Under the pieces are notes generated by a model. It was given only the letters and a program-made list of their open reading frames with translations, did no database searches and was not told the origin of the DNA. DNA of 50,546 nucleotides from Terriglobales bacterium (GTDB lineage Bacteria > Acidobacteriota > Terriglobia > Terriglobales > Acidobacteriaceae): positions 1 to 50,546 of the forward strand of contig JAMXLI010000309.1 of the NCBI GenBank assembly GCA_024281115.1, written 5' to 3'. Of this stretch, positions 20,501-29,968 are shown in pieces. The position numbers and the translations under genes are program-made. How positions within the stretch are numbered: the stretch's first letter is position 1; each line of letters starts with the position of its first letter.

Positions 20501-21868
20501 ATGCCCACCGATGTCAGCGGATTGAGCCTGGCCGAGGTCTCCGAACTGGTGCGCACCCAGTCGGTGTCGCCGGTGGAACTCACGCGCGCCTGCCTGGAGG
20601 AAATTGAGCAGCGCGACTCCAGCCTGAACGCTTTCATCACGCTCACGGCCAATTCGGCGTTGGAACAGGCGCGGCAAGCCGAAAGCGACATCCGCCGCAG
20701 CCGCTGGCTGGGTCCCCTGCACGGCATACCCTTGGCGCTGAAAGACCTGATTGACACAGCGGGCGTGCGTACCACTGCCGCGAGCGCCCTGTATGCCGAG
20801 CGCATTCCCCAGAAGGACGCGGAGGTGGTCCGCCGCCTGAAGAATGCCGGGGCGGTGCTGCTGGGCAAGACCAATCTGCACGAGTTCGCGTTTGGCGGCA
20901 GCGGCATCATCAGCCATGTGGGCCCGGCGCGGAACCCACACAATCCCGCGCACATCACCGGCGGCTCCTCTTCCGGGTCAGCGGCGGCGGTGGCGGCCAA
21001 CTTTTGCTACGGGGCGCTGGGCACCGACACAGCAGGCTCCATTCGCCTGCCCGCATCGTGCTGCGGCATCGTGGGGCTGAAGCCGACCTATGGACGGGTG
21101 AGCGCGCGCGGCGTGGTCCCGCTTTCCTGGTCGTACGACCATGTGGGGCCCATGGCACGGAGCGTGCGCGACAGCGCCATGCTGCTGCAGGCCCTTGCCG
21201 GGTACGATGCGGACGATGCCGCCAGCCAATCCGTTCCCGTTCCCGATTACGCCTTTGCCTTGCAGCAGGACCCCCGGCACTTGCGGGTGGGCCTGGAGCG
21301 CCAGTTTTTCTGCGCCGATCTCGATCCAGAGGTGGCCGCGTGCTTCAACGACGCGCTGCGCCGGGTGGAGCGGGTTGCGGCCGGATTGTGGGAAATTGCG
21401 ATCGCGGTGGACACGGATCGCACGGTGGCCAAGGCGGAAACCTGGGCCTACCATCGCGACCTTGTCAGCGAACATCCGGAGGCATATCAGCCGGAGACTT
21501 TGCGGCGGGTGCGGGCCTGCGCCGATGTTCAGACCTACGAATACATCGCGGCGCGGCGCTCGCTGGAAAGGATGCGGCGGACGGTGCCAGGCATCTTCCA
21601 TCACGTGGACCTGCTGGTCACGCCCACCGTGCCCATTCCACCGCCCAGCTTCGTCGAACTGGGGGCCAAGCCCGAAGAACTGCGCGCGAAAGAGCTCACC
21701 CTGCTGCGCAATACGCGGCCCTTCAACGTGCTGGGCCTGCCCGCGATTTCCATCCCCTGCGGACGGACGCGCTCAGGGTTGCCGCTGGGCTTGCAGATTG
21801 CCGGCCGCCCCTGGGACGAGGCGTCGGTGTTGTGCCTGGCGCTGGCGCTGGAGCAGGCGGCAGCCTGA
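20501..21868 (+). CDS. Amidase signature family enzyme (GatA-like)
   Basis: ALKDLIDTAG, GGSSSGSAAAVAA, GTDTAGSIRLPASCCGIVGLKPTYGRVS; Ser-Ser-Lys triad motifs intact. Confidence 0.9.
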   Translation: MPTDVSGLSLAEVSELVRTQSVSPVELTRACLEEIEQRDSSLNAFITLTANSALEQARQAESDIRRSRWLGPLHGIPLALKDLIDTAGVRTTAASALYAERIPQKDAEVVRRLKNAGAVLLGKTNLHEFAFGGSGIISHVGPARNPHNPAHITGGSSSGSAAAVAANFCYGALGTDTAGSIRLPASCCGIVGLKPTYGRVSARGVVPLSWSYDHVGPMARSVRDSAMLLQALAGYDADDAASQSVPVPDYAFALQQDPRHLRVGLERQFFCADLDPEVAACFNDALRRVERVAAGLWEIAIAVDTDRTVAKAETWAYHRDLVSEHPEAYQPETLRRVRACADVQTYEYIAARRSLERMRRTVPGIFHHVDLLVTPTVPIPPPSFVELGAKPEELRAKELTLLRNTRPFNVLGLPAISIPCGRTRSGLPLGLQIAGRPWDEASVLCLALALEQAAA

Positions 21869-21959
21869 AGCGGAACGGACCCGGGTGGCAACCGTGAAAA
21901 AAAATATTGAACGCAAGATCCGGATATTGGCCCCAGGGCGGCCGCCGTACGATCGCGGC

Positions 21960-23093
21960 ATGAGCACACAGACGGATGTCGCGCTGGAAACACCTTCGCC
22001 GCAGTCAGCGGTCCCGGCAGAACCCGAAGGCCAGGAGCGGCGCTGGCGTGCCGTGCTCGAGCACGATTTCCGCGAGGACGGCGCGTTCTTCTATGCGGTG
22101 ACCTCGACCGGTGTGTACTGCCGTCCCTCCTGCGCGTCGCGCCGGCCGCGCCGGGAAAATGTGCGTTTCTTCGAGCGGGCGCAGGACGCGGAGAATGCCG
22201 GGTTCCGGCCCTGCCAGCGCTGCCGGCCGCGCTCGGCCACGAGCAACCCGAAGGCGGAAATGGTCAAGGCCATCTGCCGCTATATCGAGCAGCACCTGGA
22301 TGAGCCGCTCACCCTGACTCGCCTGGGACGGGCCTTTCGCCAAAGCCCCTTTCACCTGCAGCGTACTTTTAAATCGGTGCTGGGATTGACGCCGCGGCAA
22401 TACGCGGAGAGCTGCCGGATCAAGACCTTCAAGAGCAAGCTGCAAGCGGGCGACTCCGTAACCAGCGCCATTTACGATGCGGGTTTCAGTTCGAGCAGCC
22501 GCGTCTACGAGCGCAGCACCTCCGAACTGGGCATGACACCGGACCGCTACCGGCGCGGCGCTATCGGCACGCTCATCTTCTACACCACAGTGCGCACGCC
22601 TGTGGGCCATGCGTTGATCGCTGCCACGGACCGCGGCCTGTGCGCCATCCGACTGGGTGAATCGGCGGCGGAACTGGAACACGGCCTGCGCCGCGAGTTT
22701 CCCTTCGGCACGCGCCGCCGCGACGATGAGCGCCTGGGGCATTACCGGCAGGGCTTGCTGGAATACTTCCAGGGCGGGCAGATGGGCAATGACTTGCCGC
22801 TCGATATCCAGGCAACCGCCTTCCAGCGGCGAGTCTGGTCCTACCTGAAGACCATCCCCACCGGCGAGACGCGCTCCTACGCAGAGGTGGCGCAAGCCGT
22901 GGGGCAGCCGACGGCCGCGCGCGCGGTGGCGCGGGCCTGCGCCGCCAACCCGGTCGCGATTGCGATTCCCTGCCATCGCGTAGTGCGGGGATCGGGCGCC
23001 ATGGGCGGCTATCGCTGGGGATTGGCCCGCAAGCGGCGGCTGCTGCAATGGGAAAAACGCACGCTTACTGCGGCAGCACGAAATTCACATTGA
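21960..23093 (+). CDS. ada: Bifunctional AraC-type regulator / O6-methylguanine-DNA methyltransferase Ada
   Basis: TGVYCRPSCASRRPRRENVRFF...FRPCQRCRP (Ada zinc/methyl-phosphotriester domain), AraC-type HTH, and ...IAIPCHRVVRGSGAMGGYRWG. Confidence 0.93.
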   Translation: MSTQTDVALETPSPQSAVPAEPEGQERRWRAVLEHDFREDGAFFYAVTSTGVYCRPSCASRRPRRENVRFFERAQDAENAGFRPCQRCRPRSATSNPKAEMVKAICRYIEQHLDEPLTLTRLGRAFRQSPFHLQRTFKSVLGLTPRQYAESCRIKTFKSKLQAGDSVTSAIYDAGFSSSSRVYERSTSELGMTPDRYRRGAIGTLIFYTTVRTPVGHALIAATDRGLCAIRLGESAAELEHGLRREFPFGTRRRDDERLGHYRQGLLEYFQGGQMGNDLPLDIQATAFQRRVWSYLKTIPTGETRSYAEVAQAVGQPTAARAVARACAANPVAIAIPCHRVVRGSGAMGGYRWGLARKRRLLQWEKRTLTAAARNSH

Positions 23094-24807
23094 TCCGCGT
23101 ACGCGCTTCATGGGGCGCGCCGTTCAACTGCGAAGGCCGGTAGAGCCAGTCGGAAACGGCGGCGCGCGCGGCGCCTACCAGCAGCGGGTGGCCGCTGATG
23201 AGCTGCAGATGGCGAACCCGGCCGTCGCTTCCCACCGTTCCTTCGAAGACCACTACGCCCTGCAGGTGCATCTCCCGCGCCGCCAGCGGGTAGGCAGGCC
23301 GCACCTGCCGCAGCAGCACCGGCGGGGTGGCGCCCTGCGACACTCGCACCGCGGGCAAATCCGCGCGAGAAGAGGGCACGTTCATCTCGGGCTGAGCGGC
23401 GGGCACATTCATGACTTCCGCGAGCGCGCCCGGCGCGGCTTGGAGCGTTGCCGGCGGTAAAGCGCCGAGGGCGACTGCCGTGCGCCCGGGCTCCCGCGGC
23501 ACAGGCGTGGTGCCACCATCCCTGCGATCGCTTGCAGCCGTCGCCGCTTTTGGAGTAGCGGAATGCGCGCGGCGCACGGCGGGCATTGCCGATTTGCCGG
23601 CTTCGGTGGTCCTGTTTGGCACTCGGCCAGGCACGCTGGCTTGATCGCCGGGCGGCGTCTTCGCGGTTTCCGGCGATGAAACCGAGACTGCTACCATCGG
23701 CCCGGTTAGCGCGGGCTTGCGCGAGTACCGCGCAAGGACTAGGACACAAATCAACGTCGCCGCAATCGCCACGCCCATTGCCATCTTCTTGTTCAACCGC
23801 GGCGAGGAAAGCGGCAGGCGATAAAGGCTCGGGTCCTCGGTGACCCAGGTGGCGACGGACTCTGCTTGCGATGCGGCTGTTACCGGCTGGCGGAGGATAT
23901 CCCTGGCCGGCGCTGCGGGCTTTGCTTGTAGCGGCTCCGGCGTGACCGGCGGCGCCGAGGCAGCTGCAGGCACCACGGTTTCATTCACTCGCAAAAAACT
24001 CGCCGGCACAGACGCGTGCGCAACCGCTTCCTCAAGGGGGGCTGCTTGCGGTTGCGACGGCATTGCCGGCGCAGCCGGGATGGAGGAGGGCGCGGCGTTT
24101 GGCGCGGTCTCTGTTTCGGAGGTCGTCTGCGCTGCCGGGGAAGGCGTTGAAGTTGGCGGCGCGCTGGCGAAGCTCGGAACGGGCTCGGCCGACTGCGCTG
24201 GCCGAACACCAGGCCAGGGTTGCGCAATTCCGGCCAGCGGGGTGCTCACCGGCGACGACAGGGGCATCGGCTCCCCAAACGCAACCGTCGCAGCCTCGGC
24301 CGCAAGGTTGGCCAGGCGCTCCACGTGTTGCGGGGTGAAGGCCTGCGGCCGTTCTGAAAACAGTTCGAAAATGCCGCCTACCCGTCCGGCGCGGAGGATG
24401 GGCGCGGCCACGATGGAGCGAATTCCCAATTGGCGGCACACATCCGCATCCACGCGCGGATCGTCGCTGGCGTCGTCACAGACCAGCAACTGCGCCGAAC
24501 GCACGCACTCCCCGGAGAAGCCGGCCTTGGTATCCAGACGCCAGCCCAACCCGGGAGCAAGAATGCCGGCCGAGGCACGACACAACATGCCGTCGCCGTC
24601 CTCCAGCGCGATGGCCGCGCCGCCCGCGCCGGTCGCGTAGCGCGCGTCTTCGGCCAGCACATGCAGGGCGGAATTAACGATTTCGGGAGTGGGAGGGGCT
24701 GCTTGCGGCGCCAGGGCGGCGCCGTGCGCTCTTAATGCGGCCGTAACCGCCGCCGCTGTGGCGGCATCGGCCGCCAGGCGCGGACGGTGGTGTCGTGGGA
24801 GGGCCAT
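23065..24807 (-). CDS. GAF domain - Pro/Ala-rich linker - TM - TonB C-terminal domain fusion protein
   Basis: N-terminal GAF-like LHVLAEDARYATGAGGAAIALEDGDGMLCRASAG...IRSIVAAPILRAGRVGGIFELFSERPQAFTPQHVERLANLA; TM KMAMGVAIAATLICVLVLARY; TonB_C VRPAYPLAAREMHLQGVVVFEGTVGSDGRVRHLQLISGHPLLVGAARAAVSDWLYRPSQLNG. Confidence 0.82.
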   Translation of the reverse strand: MALPRHHRPRLAADAATAAAVTAALRAHGAALAPQAAPPTPEIVNSALHVLAEDARYATGAGGAAIALEDGDGMLCRASAGILAPGLGWRLDTKAGFSGECVRSAQLLVCDDASDDPRVDADVCRQLGIRSIVAAPILRAGRVGGIFELFSERPQAFTPQHVERLANLAAEAATVAFGEPMPLSSPVSTPLAGIAQPWPGVRPAQSAEPVPSFASAPPTSTPSPAAQTTSETETAPNAAPSSIPAAPAMPSQPQAAPLEEAVAHASVPASFLRVNETVVPAAASAPPVTPEPLQAKPAAPARDILRQPVTAASQAESVATWVTEDPSLYRLPLSSPRLNKKMAMGVAIAATLICVLVLARYSRKPALTGPMVAVSVSSPETAKTPPGDQASVPGRVPNRTTEAGKSAMPAVRRAHSATPKAATAASDRRDGGTTPVPREPGRTAVALGALPPATLQAAPGALAEVMNVPAAQPEMNVPSSRADLPAVRVSQGATPPVLLRQVRPAYPLAAREMHLQGVVVFEGTVGSDGRVRHLQLISGHPLLVGAARAAVSDWLYRPSQLNGAPHEARTRINVNFVLPQ

Positions 24808-25055
24808 AAATACCTCTTGAAAACACGACGAGCGCCGCTGTAGCTACGGCCTCGCAGAGTTCAGGAATTCTCAGGCTTGCGCCGGGGTTTGGGCTGAGTC
24901 TGGACTGCACCAGGTCGAAAGTCAATCGAGCAAATGCAGGAAAAGTTACCTAAGGGAAAGTCAAGGTAGGCAGAGGTACAGGAGGGTACTTCAAAGGCTG
25001 GGACGTGGGGTGGCGCGCGTTGCGGCGTCGGGCGTAAGCATTACATGCGCGGCGC

Positions 25056-26141
25056 TTAGCCGGGATTCACGCGGTAAACCCATTCACTGCGCGGCGCCTC
25101 CGCGGGAGCGGAATTCGCCTCTGCGACCACCGCCTGCACCCGGTGGTGGGCGGGCGCGAGTTCGCAGACAGGATCAGTAGCGGCGGGATCCCCGGCAAGC
25201 AGCAGGGCCTGGCAGCGGCAGCCGCCAAAGTCCAGCGCGCGGCGCTCGCAGCTGCGGCAAGGTTCGGCCATCCACTCCTCCCCGCGAAACCGCTGGAACG
25301 AAGGCGACTCCGCCCAGATCCAGGAGAGCGGCTTGTGGCGGACGTTTTCGAATACCATCTCCTGGATGATATGGGCGGCATGGCAGGGCAGCACTTCCCC
25401 GCCCGGTTCGATCAGCATGAGCTTGCGTCCCCAACCGCCCATGCAGGGCTTGGGATAGCGGCCGTAATAGTCGGGCACAACGTAGTCGATCCGCATCCGG
25501 CCCTTCAGGCGCTGGCGGGCCCTCTCCACCGTGGCGGCGGAGCGTTCCAGCTGGGCGCGCGTAGGCAGCAAGCGCTCGCGGTTCACAAAGGCCCACCCGT
25601 AATACTGCACGTTGGCAATCTCCAGCTTGTCGGGTTGGAGCTGCTCGGCCAGCGCGATGATGTCCTCCAGGCCGTCGAGGTTCTCGCGATGCACCACTAC
25701 GTTCAAGGTGAAGGCGACGCGGCGCCGGCGGATGAGCCGCGCGATTTCCAGCTTGCGCTGGTGCGCGCGCGTGCCGGCAATGTCGTCCGCCGCGCCCGGG
25801 TCCACGCCCTGCAAGCTGAGCTGGATGTGCTCCACGCCGGCGGAAAGCAACTCGTCGAGGCGCGGCTCGGTGAGCCCGATGCCCGAGGTGATCAGGTTGA
25901 CGTAGAGGCGCGCGCCGCGGGCCGCCGCCGCCAGTTCCACCAGGTCCGGGCGGGCCAGGGGCTCACCCCCGGTGAAGTCCACTTGCAGAACGCCCAGCTC
26001 CGCCGCCTGGCGAAAGACCGCGGCCCACTCGGCGGTGGAGAGCTCGTGGGCGCGCGCAGTCATCTCGGAAGGATTCGAGCAGTAGACGCAACGCAGCGGA
26101 CAACGGTGGGTCAGCTCGGCGATGAGCGCCAGCGGAGTCAT
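25056..26141 (-). CDS. pqqE: PqqA peptide cyclase, radical SAM
   Basis: LIAELTHRCPLRCVYCSNP (CxxxCxxC), QVDFTGGEPLARPDL, C-terminal Cys-rich CRSCERRALDFGGCRCQA. Confidence 0.96.
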   Translation of the reverse strand: MTPLALIAELTHRCPLRCVYCSNPSEMTARAHELSTAEWAAVFRQAAELGVLQVDFTGGEPLARPDLVELAAAARGARLYVNLITSGIGLTEPRLDELLSAGVEHIQLSLQGVDPGAADDIAGTRAHQRKLEIARLIRRRRVAFTLNVVVHRENLDGLEDIIALAEQLQPDKLEIANVQYYGWAFVNRERLLPTRAQLERSAATVERARQRLKGRMRIDYVVPDYYGRYPKPCMGGWGRKLMLIEPGGEVLPCHAAHIIQEMVFENVRHKPLSWIWAESPSFQRFRGEEWMAEPCRSCERRALDFGGCRCQALLLAGDPAATDPVCELAPAHHRVQAVVAEANSAPAEAPRSEWVYRVNPG

Positions 26142-26416
26142 TCGTAATCCAGCACGCGGCGGTCGTGCAGCCGGTCGAGAAAGGCGGCGGTGTCGCGCTC
26201 GATCTGCGGCGCCGAGGATGCAGGAAAACCGCGCTGCAGTTCGGTGACAAGTTCCCGGAAAGTTTTGCCGTCACACAGCCGCAGGATGTTGACGCCCGTG
26301 GGGTTCAGGCGAAGGGCGCCCTCGGGGACCATGAGCGTGGCGTCCTGCCCGGGAGCGTCGCTGATGCGGCAGCCGGGCCGCAGGCGCGGGCGAGAAAGTT
26401 CGGTGGGCGGGCTCAT
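26138..26416 (-). CDS. pqqD: PQQ biosynthesis peptide chaperone PqqD
   Basis: MSPPTELSRPRLRPGCRISDAPGQDATLMVPEGALRLNPTGVNILRLCDGKTFRELVTEL; ATGA overlap with pqqC stop and pqqE start. Confidence 0.93.
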   Translation of the reverse strand: MSPPTELSRPRLRPGCRISDAPGQDATLMVPEGALRLNPTGVNILRLCDGKTFRELVTELQRGFPASSAPQIERDTAAFLDRLHDRRVLDYE

Positions 26417-27153
26417 GCCTGCTCCCGCGGACGAAATGCGCCGGGGGGCGGCCAGCCGGGCTGCACGTAGGCGAAGTAGAGGGCGTCGAGCTGCGCCCAC
26501 AAGATGTCGCACTTGGCGCGCAATGCGCCGCAGGCCAACTCCTGGAGTTCCGGTGTGCCGGCGTGGCGCGCCACCCAGGCCAGCGCGAACTCCGCGTCCT
26601 CCGGGGCTTGCGTAAGCCGCGCCTGAAAATAGTCCAGGCCGCCCGCGAGCCAGGGGTAGTGCTTGCGCAAAGCGTCCACGCGCAGGGCAATCAGAGAACC
26701 CGAGAACAGCTCGGTCAGGGAGGAAGCAACCGCCTCCAGGAACGAGCGTTCCGAAACCCAGCGCAGGTAGGCGTCCACGGCATAGCGGGTGGCAGGCAAA
26801 ACTCCCTCGCCGCGCTCGACTGCCGTGCGCTCCAGTCCCGTGGCTTCGGCCAGCTTCAGCCATTTTTCGATGCCGCCGGGGCGGCCCGGCTCGCCGTCGT
26901 GATCTACGATGCGCTTGCGCCAGGCCCGGCGGAACTCGGGGTCGCGGCTGCGCGACAGGATGATGGAATCCTTGATGGGAATAACGCTCTGGTAGCAGAA
27001 GCGATTCAGCGCCCAGGCCTGCAACTGGGCGCGCGTGAGCCGGCCCTCATGCATCAGCAGGTGGAAGGGATGGCGGTGGTGATAGCGTTCTTCGCCGATC
27101 TGGCGCAGGCGGGCCAGCAGTTCCGTCGGGGTCAGCAGCGGCGCGGCGCTCAC
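26413..27153 (-). CDS. pqqC: Pyrroloquinoline-quinone synthase PqqC
   Basis: LLARLRQIGEERYHHRHPFHLLMHEGRLTRAQLQAWALNRFCYQSVIPIKDSIILSRSRDPEFRRAWRKRIVDHDGE; GTG start overlapping pqqB stop (GTGA). Confidence 0.95.
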   Translation of the reverse strand: MSAAPLLTPTELLARLRQIGEERYHHRHPFHLLMHEGRLTRAQLQAWALNRFCYQSVIPIKDSIILSRSRDPEFRRAWRKRIVDHDGEPGRPGGIEKWLKLAEATGLERTAVERGEGVLPATRYAVDAYLRWVSERSFLEAVASSLTELFSGSLIALRVDALRKHYPWLAGGLDYFQARLTQAPEDAEFALAWVARHAGTPELQELACGALRAKCDILWAQLDALYFAYVQPGWPPPGAFRPREQA

Positions 27154-28061
27154 AATTCGAACTCCCATCCATCCTGGGCGATCTCCCACCCGGCATCGCG
27201 CGCCTGGCGGTGCTCGGCGCTGTCTTCGTCCAGAACAGGGTTAGTGTTGTTGATGTGAATATAAATCTTTCGCGGACGGCGCACGCGGGCAAACAGCTCG
27301 AGGGTGCCGCCGCTGCCGGAGATGGGCAGGTGGCCGATCTCGCGCGCACTCGGACCGGAGCCGCGAACACGGCGCAGCTCGTCGTCGCTCCAGAAGGTGC
27401 CGTCCACCAGCACCAGGTCGCAGTTCTCCACCATCTCCAGGAAACCGGGGTCCATCTCAGGTAGGCCGGGGGCGTACAACAGGCGCTTGCCCTGGTCCGA
27501 TTGCAGTACGAGGGCGAGCACGGCCTCTTGAGCAGGAAGCGCGTTGCTGAGCGCCGCGGGCACGTAGTCGGGGAATTGGCCGGGCAAGCCTAGGGGCGTA
27601 ATGCTGATGCCCGGCGCCGGCGAGAATGCCCGCCCGGCCACAATCCCGGTCCACTCACTCTGCCCTGCAAAACGGTCGAGCACGCGGAAGAGAGAATTGT
27701 CGTCGCGCAGGATGCGCATTACCGATGCCGTCGCAAACAGCCGCAAAGGCTGAAACTCGCGCAACAGCAAAAGGCCCAGGACGTGGTCAGCGTCGGCGCC
27801 GGTGAGGCAAACACCGCGGATGGGCGACTGGCGTAAGCCTTCGCCGGGATGCAGCGCGGGCGTTGCCTCGATTTGCGCCCGTAGATCGGGCGAAGCGTTT
27901 ACCAGCCACCAGGCAAGACCGTCGGCGGATACGGCAAGCTGCGCCTGAGTGCGGGCCACGCCGCGCAAGCGGCCCTGGCGCAGGCGCAAGCAATTGGAGC
28001 AGGCGCAATTCCACTGCGGAAAGCCGCCGCCGGCGGCCGAGCCCAGGATCCTGGCGCGCAA
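27150..28061 (-). CDS. pqqB: PQQ biosynthesis protein PqqB (metallo-beta-lactamase fold)
   Basis: MRARILGSAAGGGFPQWNCACSNCLRLR...LTGADADHVLGLLLLRE...YIHINNTNPVLDEDSAEHRQARDAGWEIAQDG. Confidence 0.95.
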   Translation of the reverse strand: MRARILGSAAGGGFPQWNCACSNCLRLRQGRLRGVARTQAQLAVSADGLAWWLVNASPDLRAQIEATPALHPGEGLRQSPIRGVCLTGADADHVLGLLLLREFQPLRLFATASVMRILRDDNSLFRVLDRFAGQSEWTGIVAGRAFSPAPGISITPLGLPGQFPDYVPAALSNALPAQEAVLALVLQSDQGKRLLYAPGLPEMDPGFLEMVENCDLVLVDGTFWSDDELRRVRGSGPSAREIGHLPISGSGGTLELFARVRRPRKIYIHINNTNPVLDEDSAEHRQARDAGWEIAQDGWEFEL

Positions 28062-28068
28062 GGGCGGG

Positions 28069-28146
28069 CTAGAACTCCGCGTTGACGTAGCTGTTGATTT
28101 CGCAGCTCAGGGTGATCTCTTCAAAGGATGGCGCCAGCCAAGACAT
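28069..28146 (-). CDS. pqqA: PQQ precursor peptide PqqA (25 aa), not in supplied ORF track
   Basis: Own translation: MSWLAPSFEEITLSCEINSYVNAEF*; conserved E-x3-Y pair (E16, Y20); immediately upstream of pqqB. Confidence 0.92.
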   Translation of the reverse strand: MSWLAPSFEEITLSCEINSYVNAEF

Positions 28147-28611
28147 GGAGGGTCTCCGTTCGAAAGCGGGAATCTCGGGGGAAAAATGACTCGCGTGCAA
28201 AGCAACCCGTCAAGATTCTAAGGGCGGATTCGGCCCAGGGCAAGGCCTAAACGCCTCAGCGCCTACCGTGCTTTTCCGTCGTTCTCTAAGGTCTACTACT
28301 GCCAAACCTTAGGGCATTCCTCTAATTGGAACGTTCCTGCTGGGCGGCTACGATGCCTGCAGTCGTTACGACGTTGTGGAAGCAGTTTGAGTAAGCGGTT
28401 CGCAAGTTATCTACAGCTCTTTTTCAACCAAGCTCGATGTTCGGATAGCCTGCTGTACCTCTCTGGCTGATTTTCCAAGGGGACCCCTGTTCTTGTTGTT
28501 GTGCTGGCGCAGTCCAGATGCTTCATTTCCGCGGGTTCGGTGCGATTTGCTCCTTGGACGACGTTAACGAATTCAATCTGTAAGCGAAATCCACACCGAG
28601 AGGATTTATCA

Positions 28612-29856
28612 ATGCGGATGGGAAAGTATCTTATTGCCGTTTTATCCCTGTTGCTGCTGGGCGGGCTGGCCTCTGCCCAAACCACCATCTATTCCTACAA
28701 CGGTACCAGCACGATCAGCAACCAGTTGTTCAACGTACACGGTTGGGGATTCGCCAGCTATAACACACCCTGGCCCTCGGCTTCGATCGGCGGTTTTCGC
28801 ACCTGGGACTCGGGAGCGGTGTGGGCCAACATTGAAACTTCCCGGGGATACTACAACTGGAGCCAGCTCGACCAGATTGTTAACTACATGCAGGGCAAGG
28901 GCGCGAATGTCCTTTTCACCTTCGGCAGAACACCCCGCTGGGCCTCGTCCAATCCTAACGCCACCATCTGCGGAGGCGGCCCCGGACAGTGCTATGCGCC
29001 TTATTCCATGACCGACTGGAGCAACTTCATTTGGGCGCTCACCAGCCGCTACAAGTACAAGATCCGCTACTACGAGTTGTGGAACGAGCCCAATGCCACC
29101 AATTGGTGGAGCGGAAGCACCTCCCAGATGGTGCAGATGGCTTCCATCGCCTACGGCATTATCAAGAAGCAGGACCCGGGCGCGACCGTGCTCTCCCCCG
29201 CTCCGCAAGGCGCGTATGCCTGGCAATGGATGGACTACTTCCTCGCGGCCGGCGGCGGCAGGTATTTTGATGCCGCGTCATTCCATGGCTATGTGGGCGC
29301 TTCCGGCGGCTACACGCGCAGCCCGGAAAGCTGGATTCCCATCGTTCAGAACTTCCGCAGTACGCTGAACAAGTACGGTGTGGGCTGGAAGCACATCTAC
29401 GACACGGAGTTGAGTTGGGGCGCCAGCTGGCAGACGCCCAGCACCTATAACCAGGCCTCGTGGGTGGCCCGCATCTTCCTGCTTCACTGGCTGTATGGCG
29501 CCAGCCGATTGTATTGGTACATGTGGGACAACAGCACCTACGGAACGATGTACAACGGCGGCATGAAGCCCGCGGGGTACGCGTTTCAATACCTGAACAA
29601 ATGGATGGTGGGGGCCAGCCTGGACAAGTGCCTGCAGTACAGCAATGGCACCTGGGCCTGCCACCTGGCGCGTGGCGGCGGGTACAACGCCTGGGTGCTG
29701 TGGAACGTATACGGCACCACCAGCTTCCAGCTCAGCTCGACCTGGGGTATGCACCAGATGCGCAACCTGAGCGGCGGCAAGTGGTCGATCGCGTCCAACG
29801 CATGGATCTCGGTCTACACGCAACCGCAGTTAGTGGAAAGCTGGTCGGTCTTCTAG
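28612..29856 (+). CDS. Secreted clan GH-A-like glycoside hydrolase
   Basis: Signal peptide MRMGKYLIAVLSLLLLGGLASAQ; VLFTFGRTPRWASS; YYELWNEPN (acid/base Glu) and IYDTELSWGA (candidate nucleophile Glu). Confidence 0.75.
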   Translation: MRMGKYLIAVLSLLLLGGLASAQTTIYSYNGTSTISNQLFNVHGWGFASYNTPWPSASIGGFRTWDSGAVWANIETSRGYYNWSQLDQIVNYMQGKGANVLFTFGRTPRWASSNPNATICGGGPGQCYAPYSMTDWSNFIWALTSRYKYKIRYYELWNEPNATNWWSGSTSQMVQMASIAYGIIKKQDPGATVLSPAPQGAYAWQWMDYFLAAGGGRYFDAASFHGYVGASGGYTRSPESWIPIVQNFRSTLNKYGVGWKHIYDTELSWGASWQTPSTYNQASWVARIFLLHWLYGASRLYWYMWDNSTYGTMYNGGMKPAGYAFQYLNKWMVGASLDKCLQYSNGTWACHLARGGGYNAWVLWNVYGTTSFQLSSTWGMHQMRNLSGGKWSIASNAWISVYTQPQLVESWSVF

Positions 29857-29890
29857 AACCTCCAGCTGGAAAGCAGCCTGGACGCACAAA

Positions 29891-29919
29891 GGGCACCCTC
29901 GCGGGTGCCCTTCTTTATT
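29891..29919 (+). terminator. Rho-independent terminator
   Basis: GGGCACCC-TCGC-GGGTGCCC perfect 8-bp stem followed by TTCTTTATT, 35 bp after the stop at 29856. Confidence 0.88.
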
Positions 29920-29968
29920 GGTTTATTCGCGCCCAGCCGCGGTCGGATTGTAATCCGTCAGCCGGCCG

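Noticed and set aside
28490-28530. Possible sigma54 -24/-12 promoter upstream of the secreted glycosidase
   Set aside because: The GG and GC dinucleotides are 12 nt apart rather than 10 and flanking consensus is poor.
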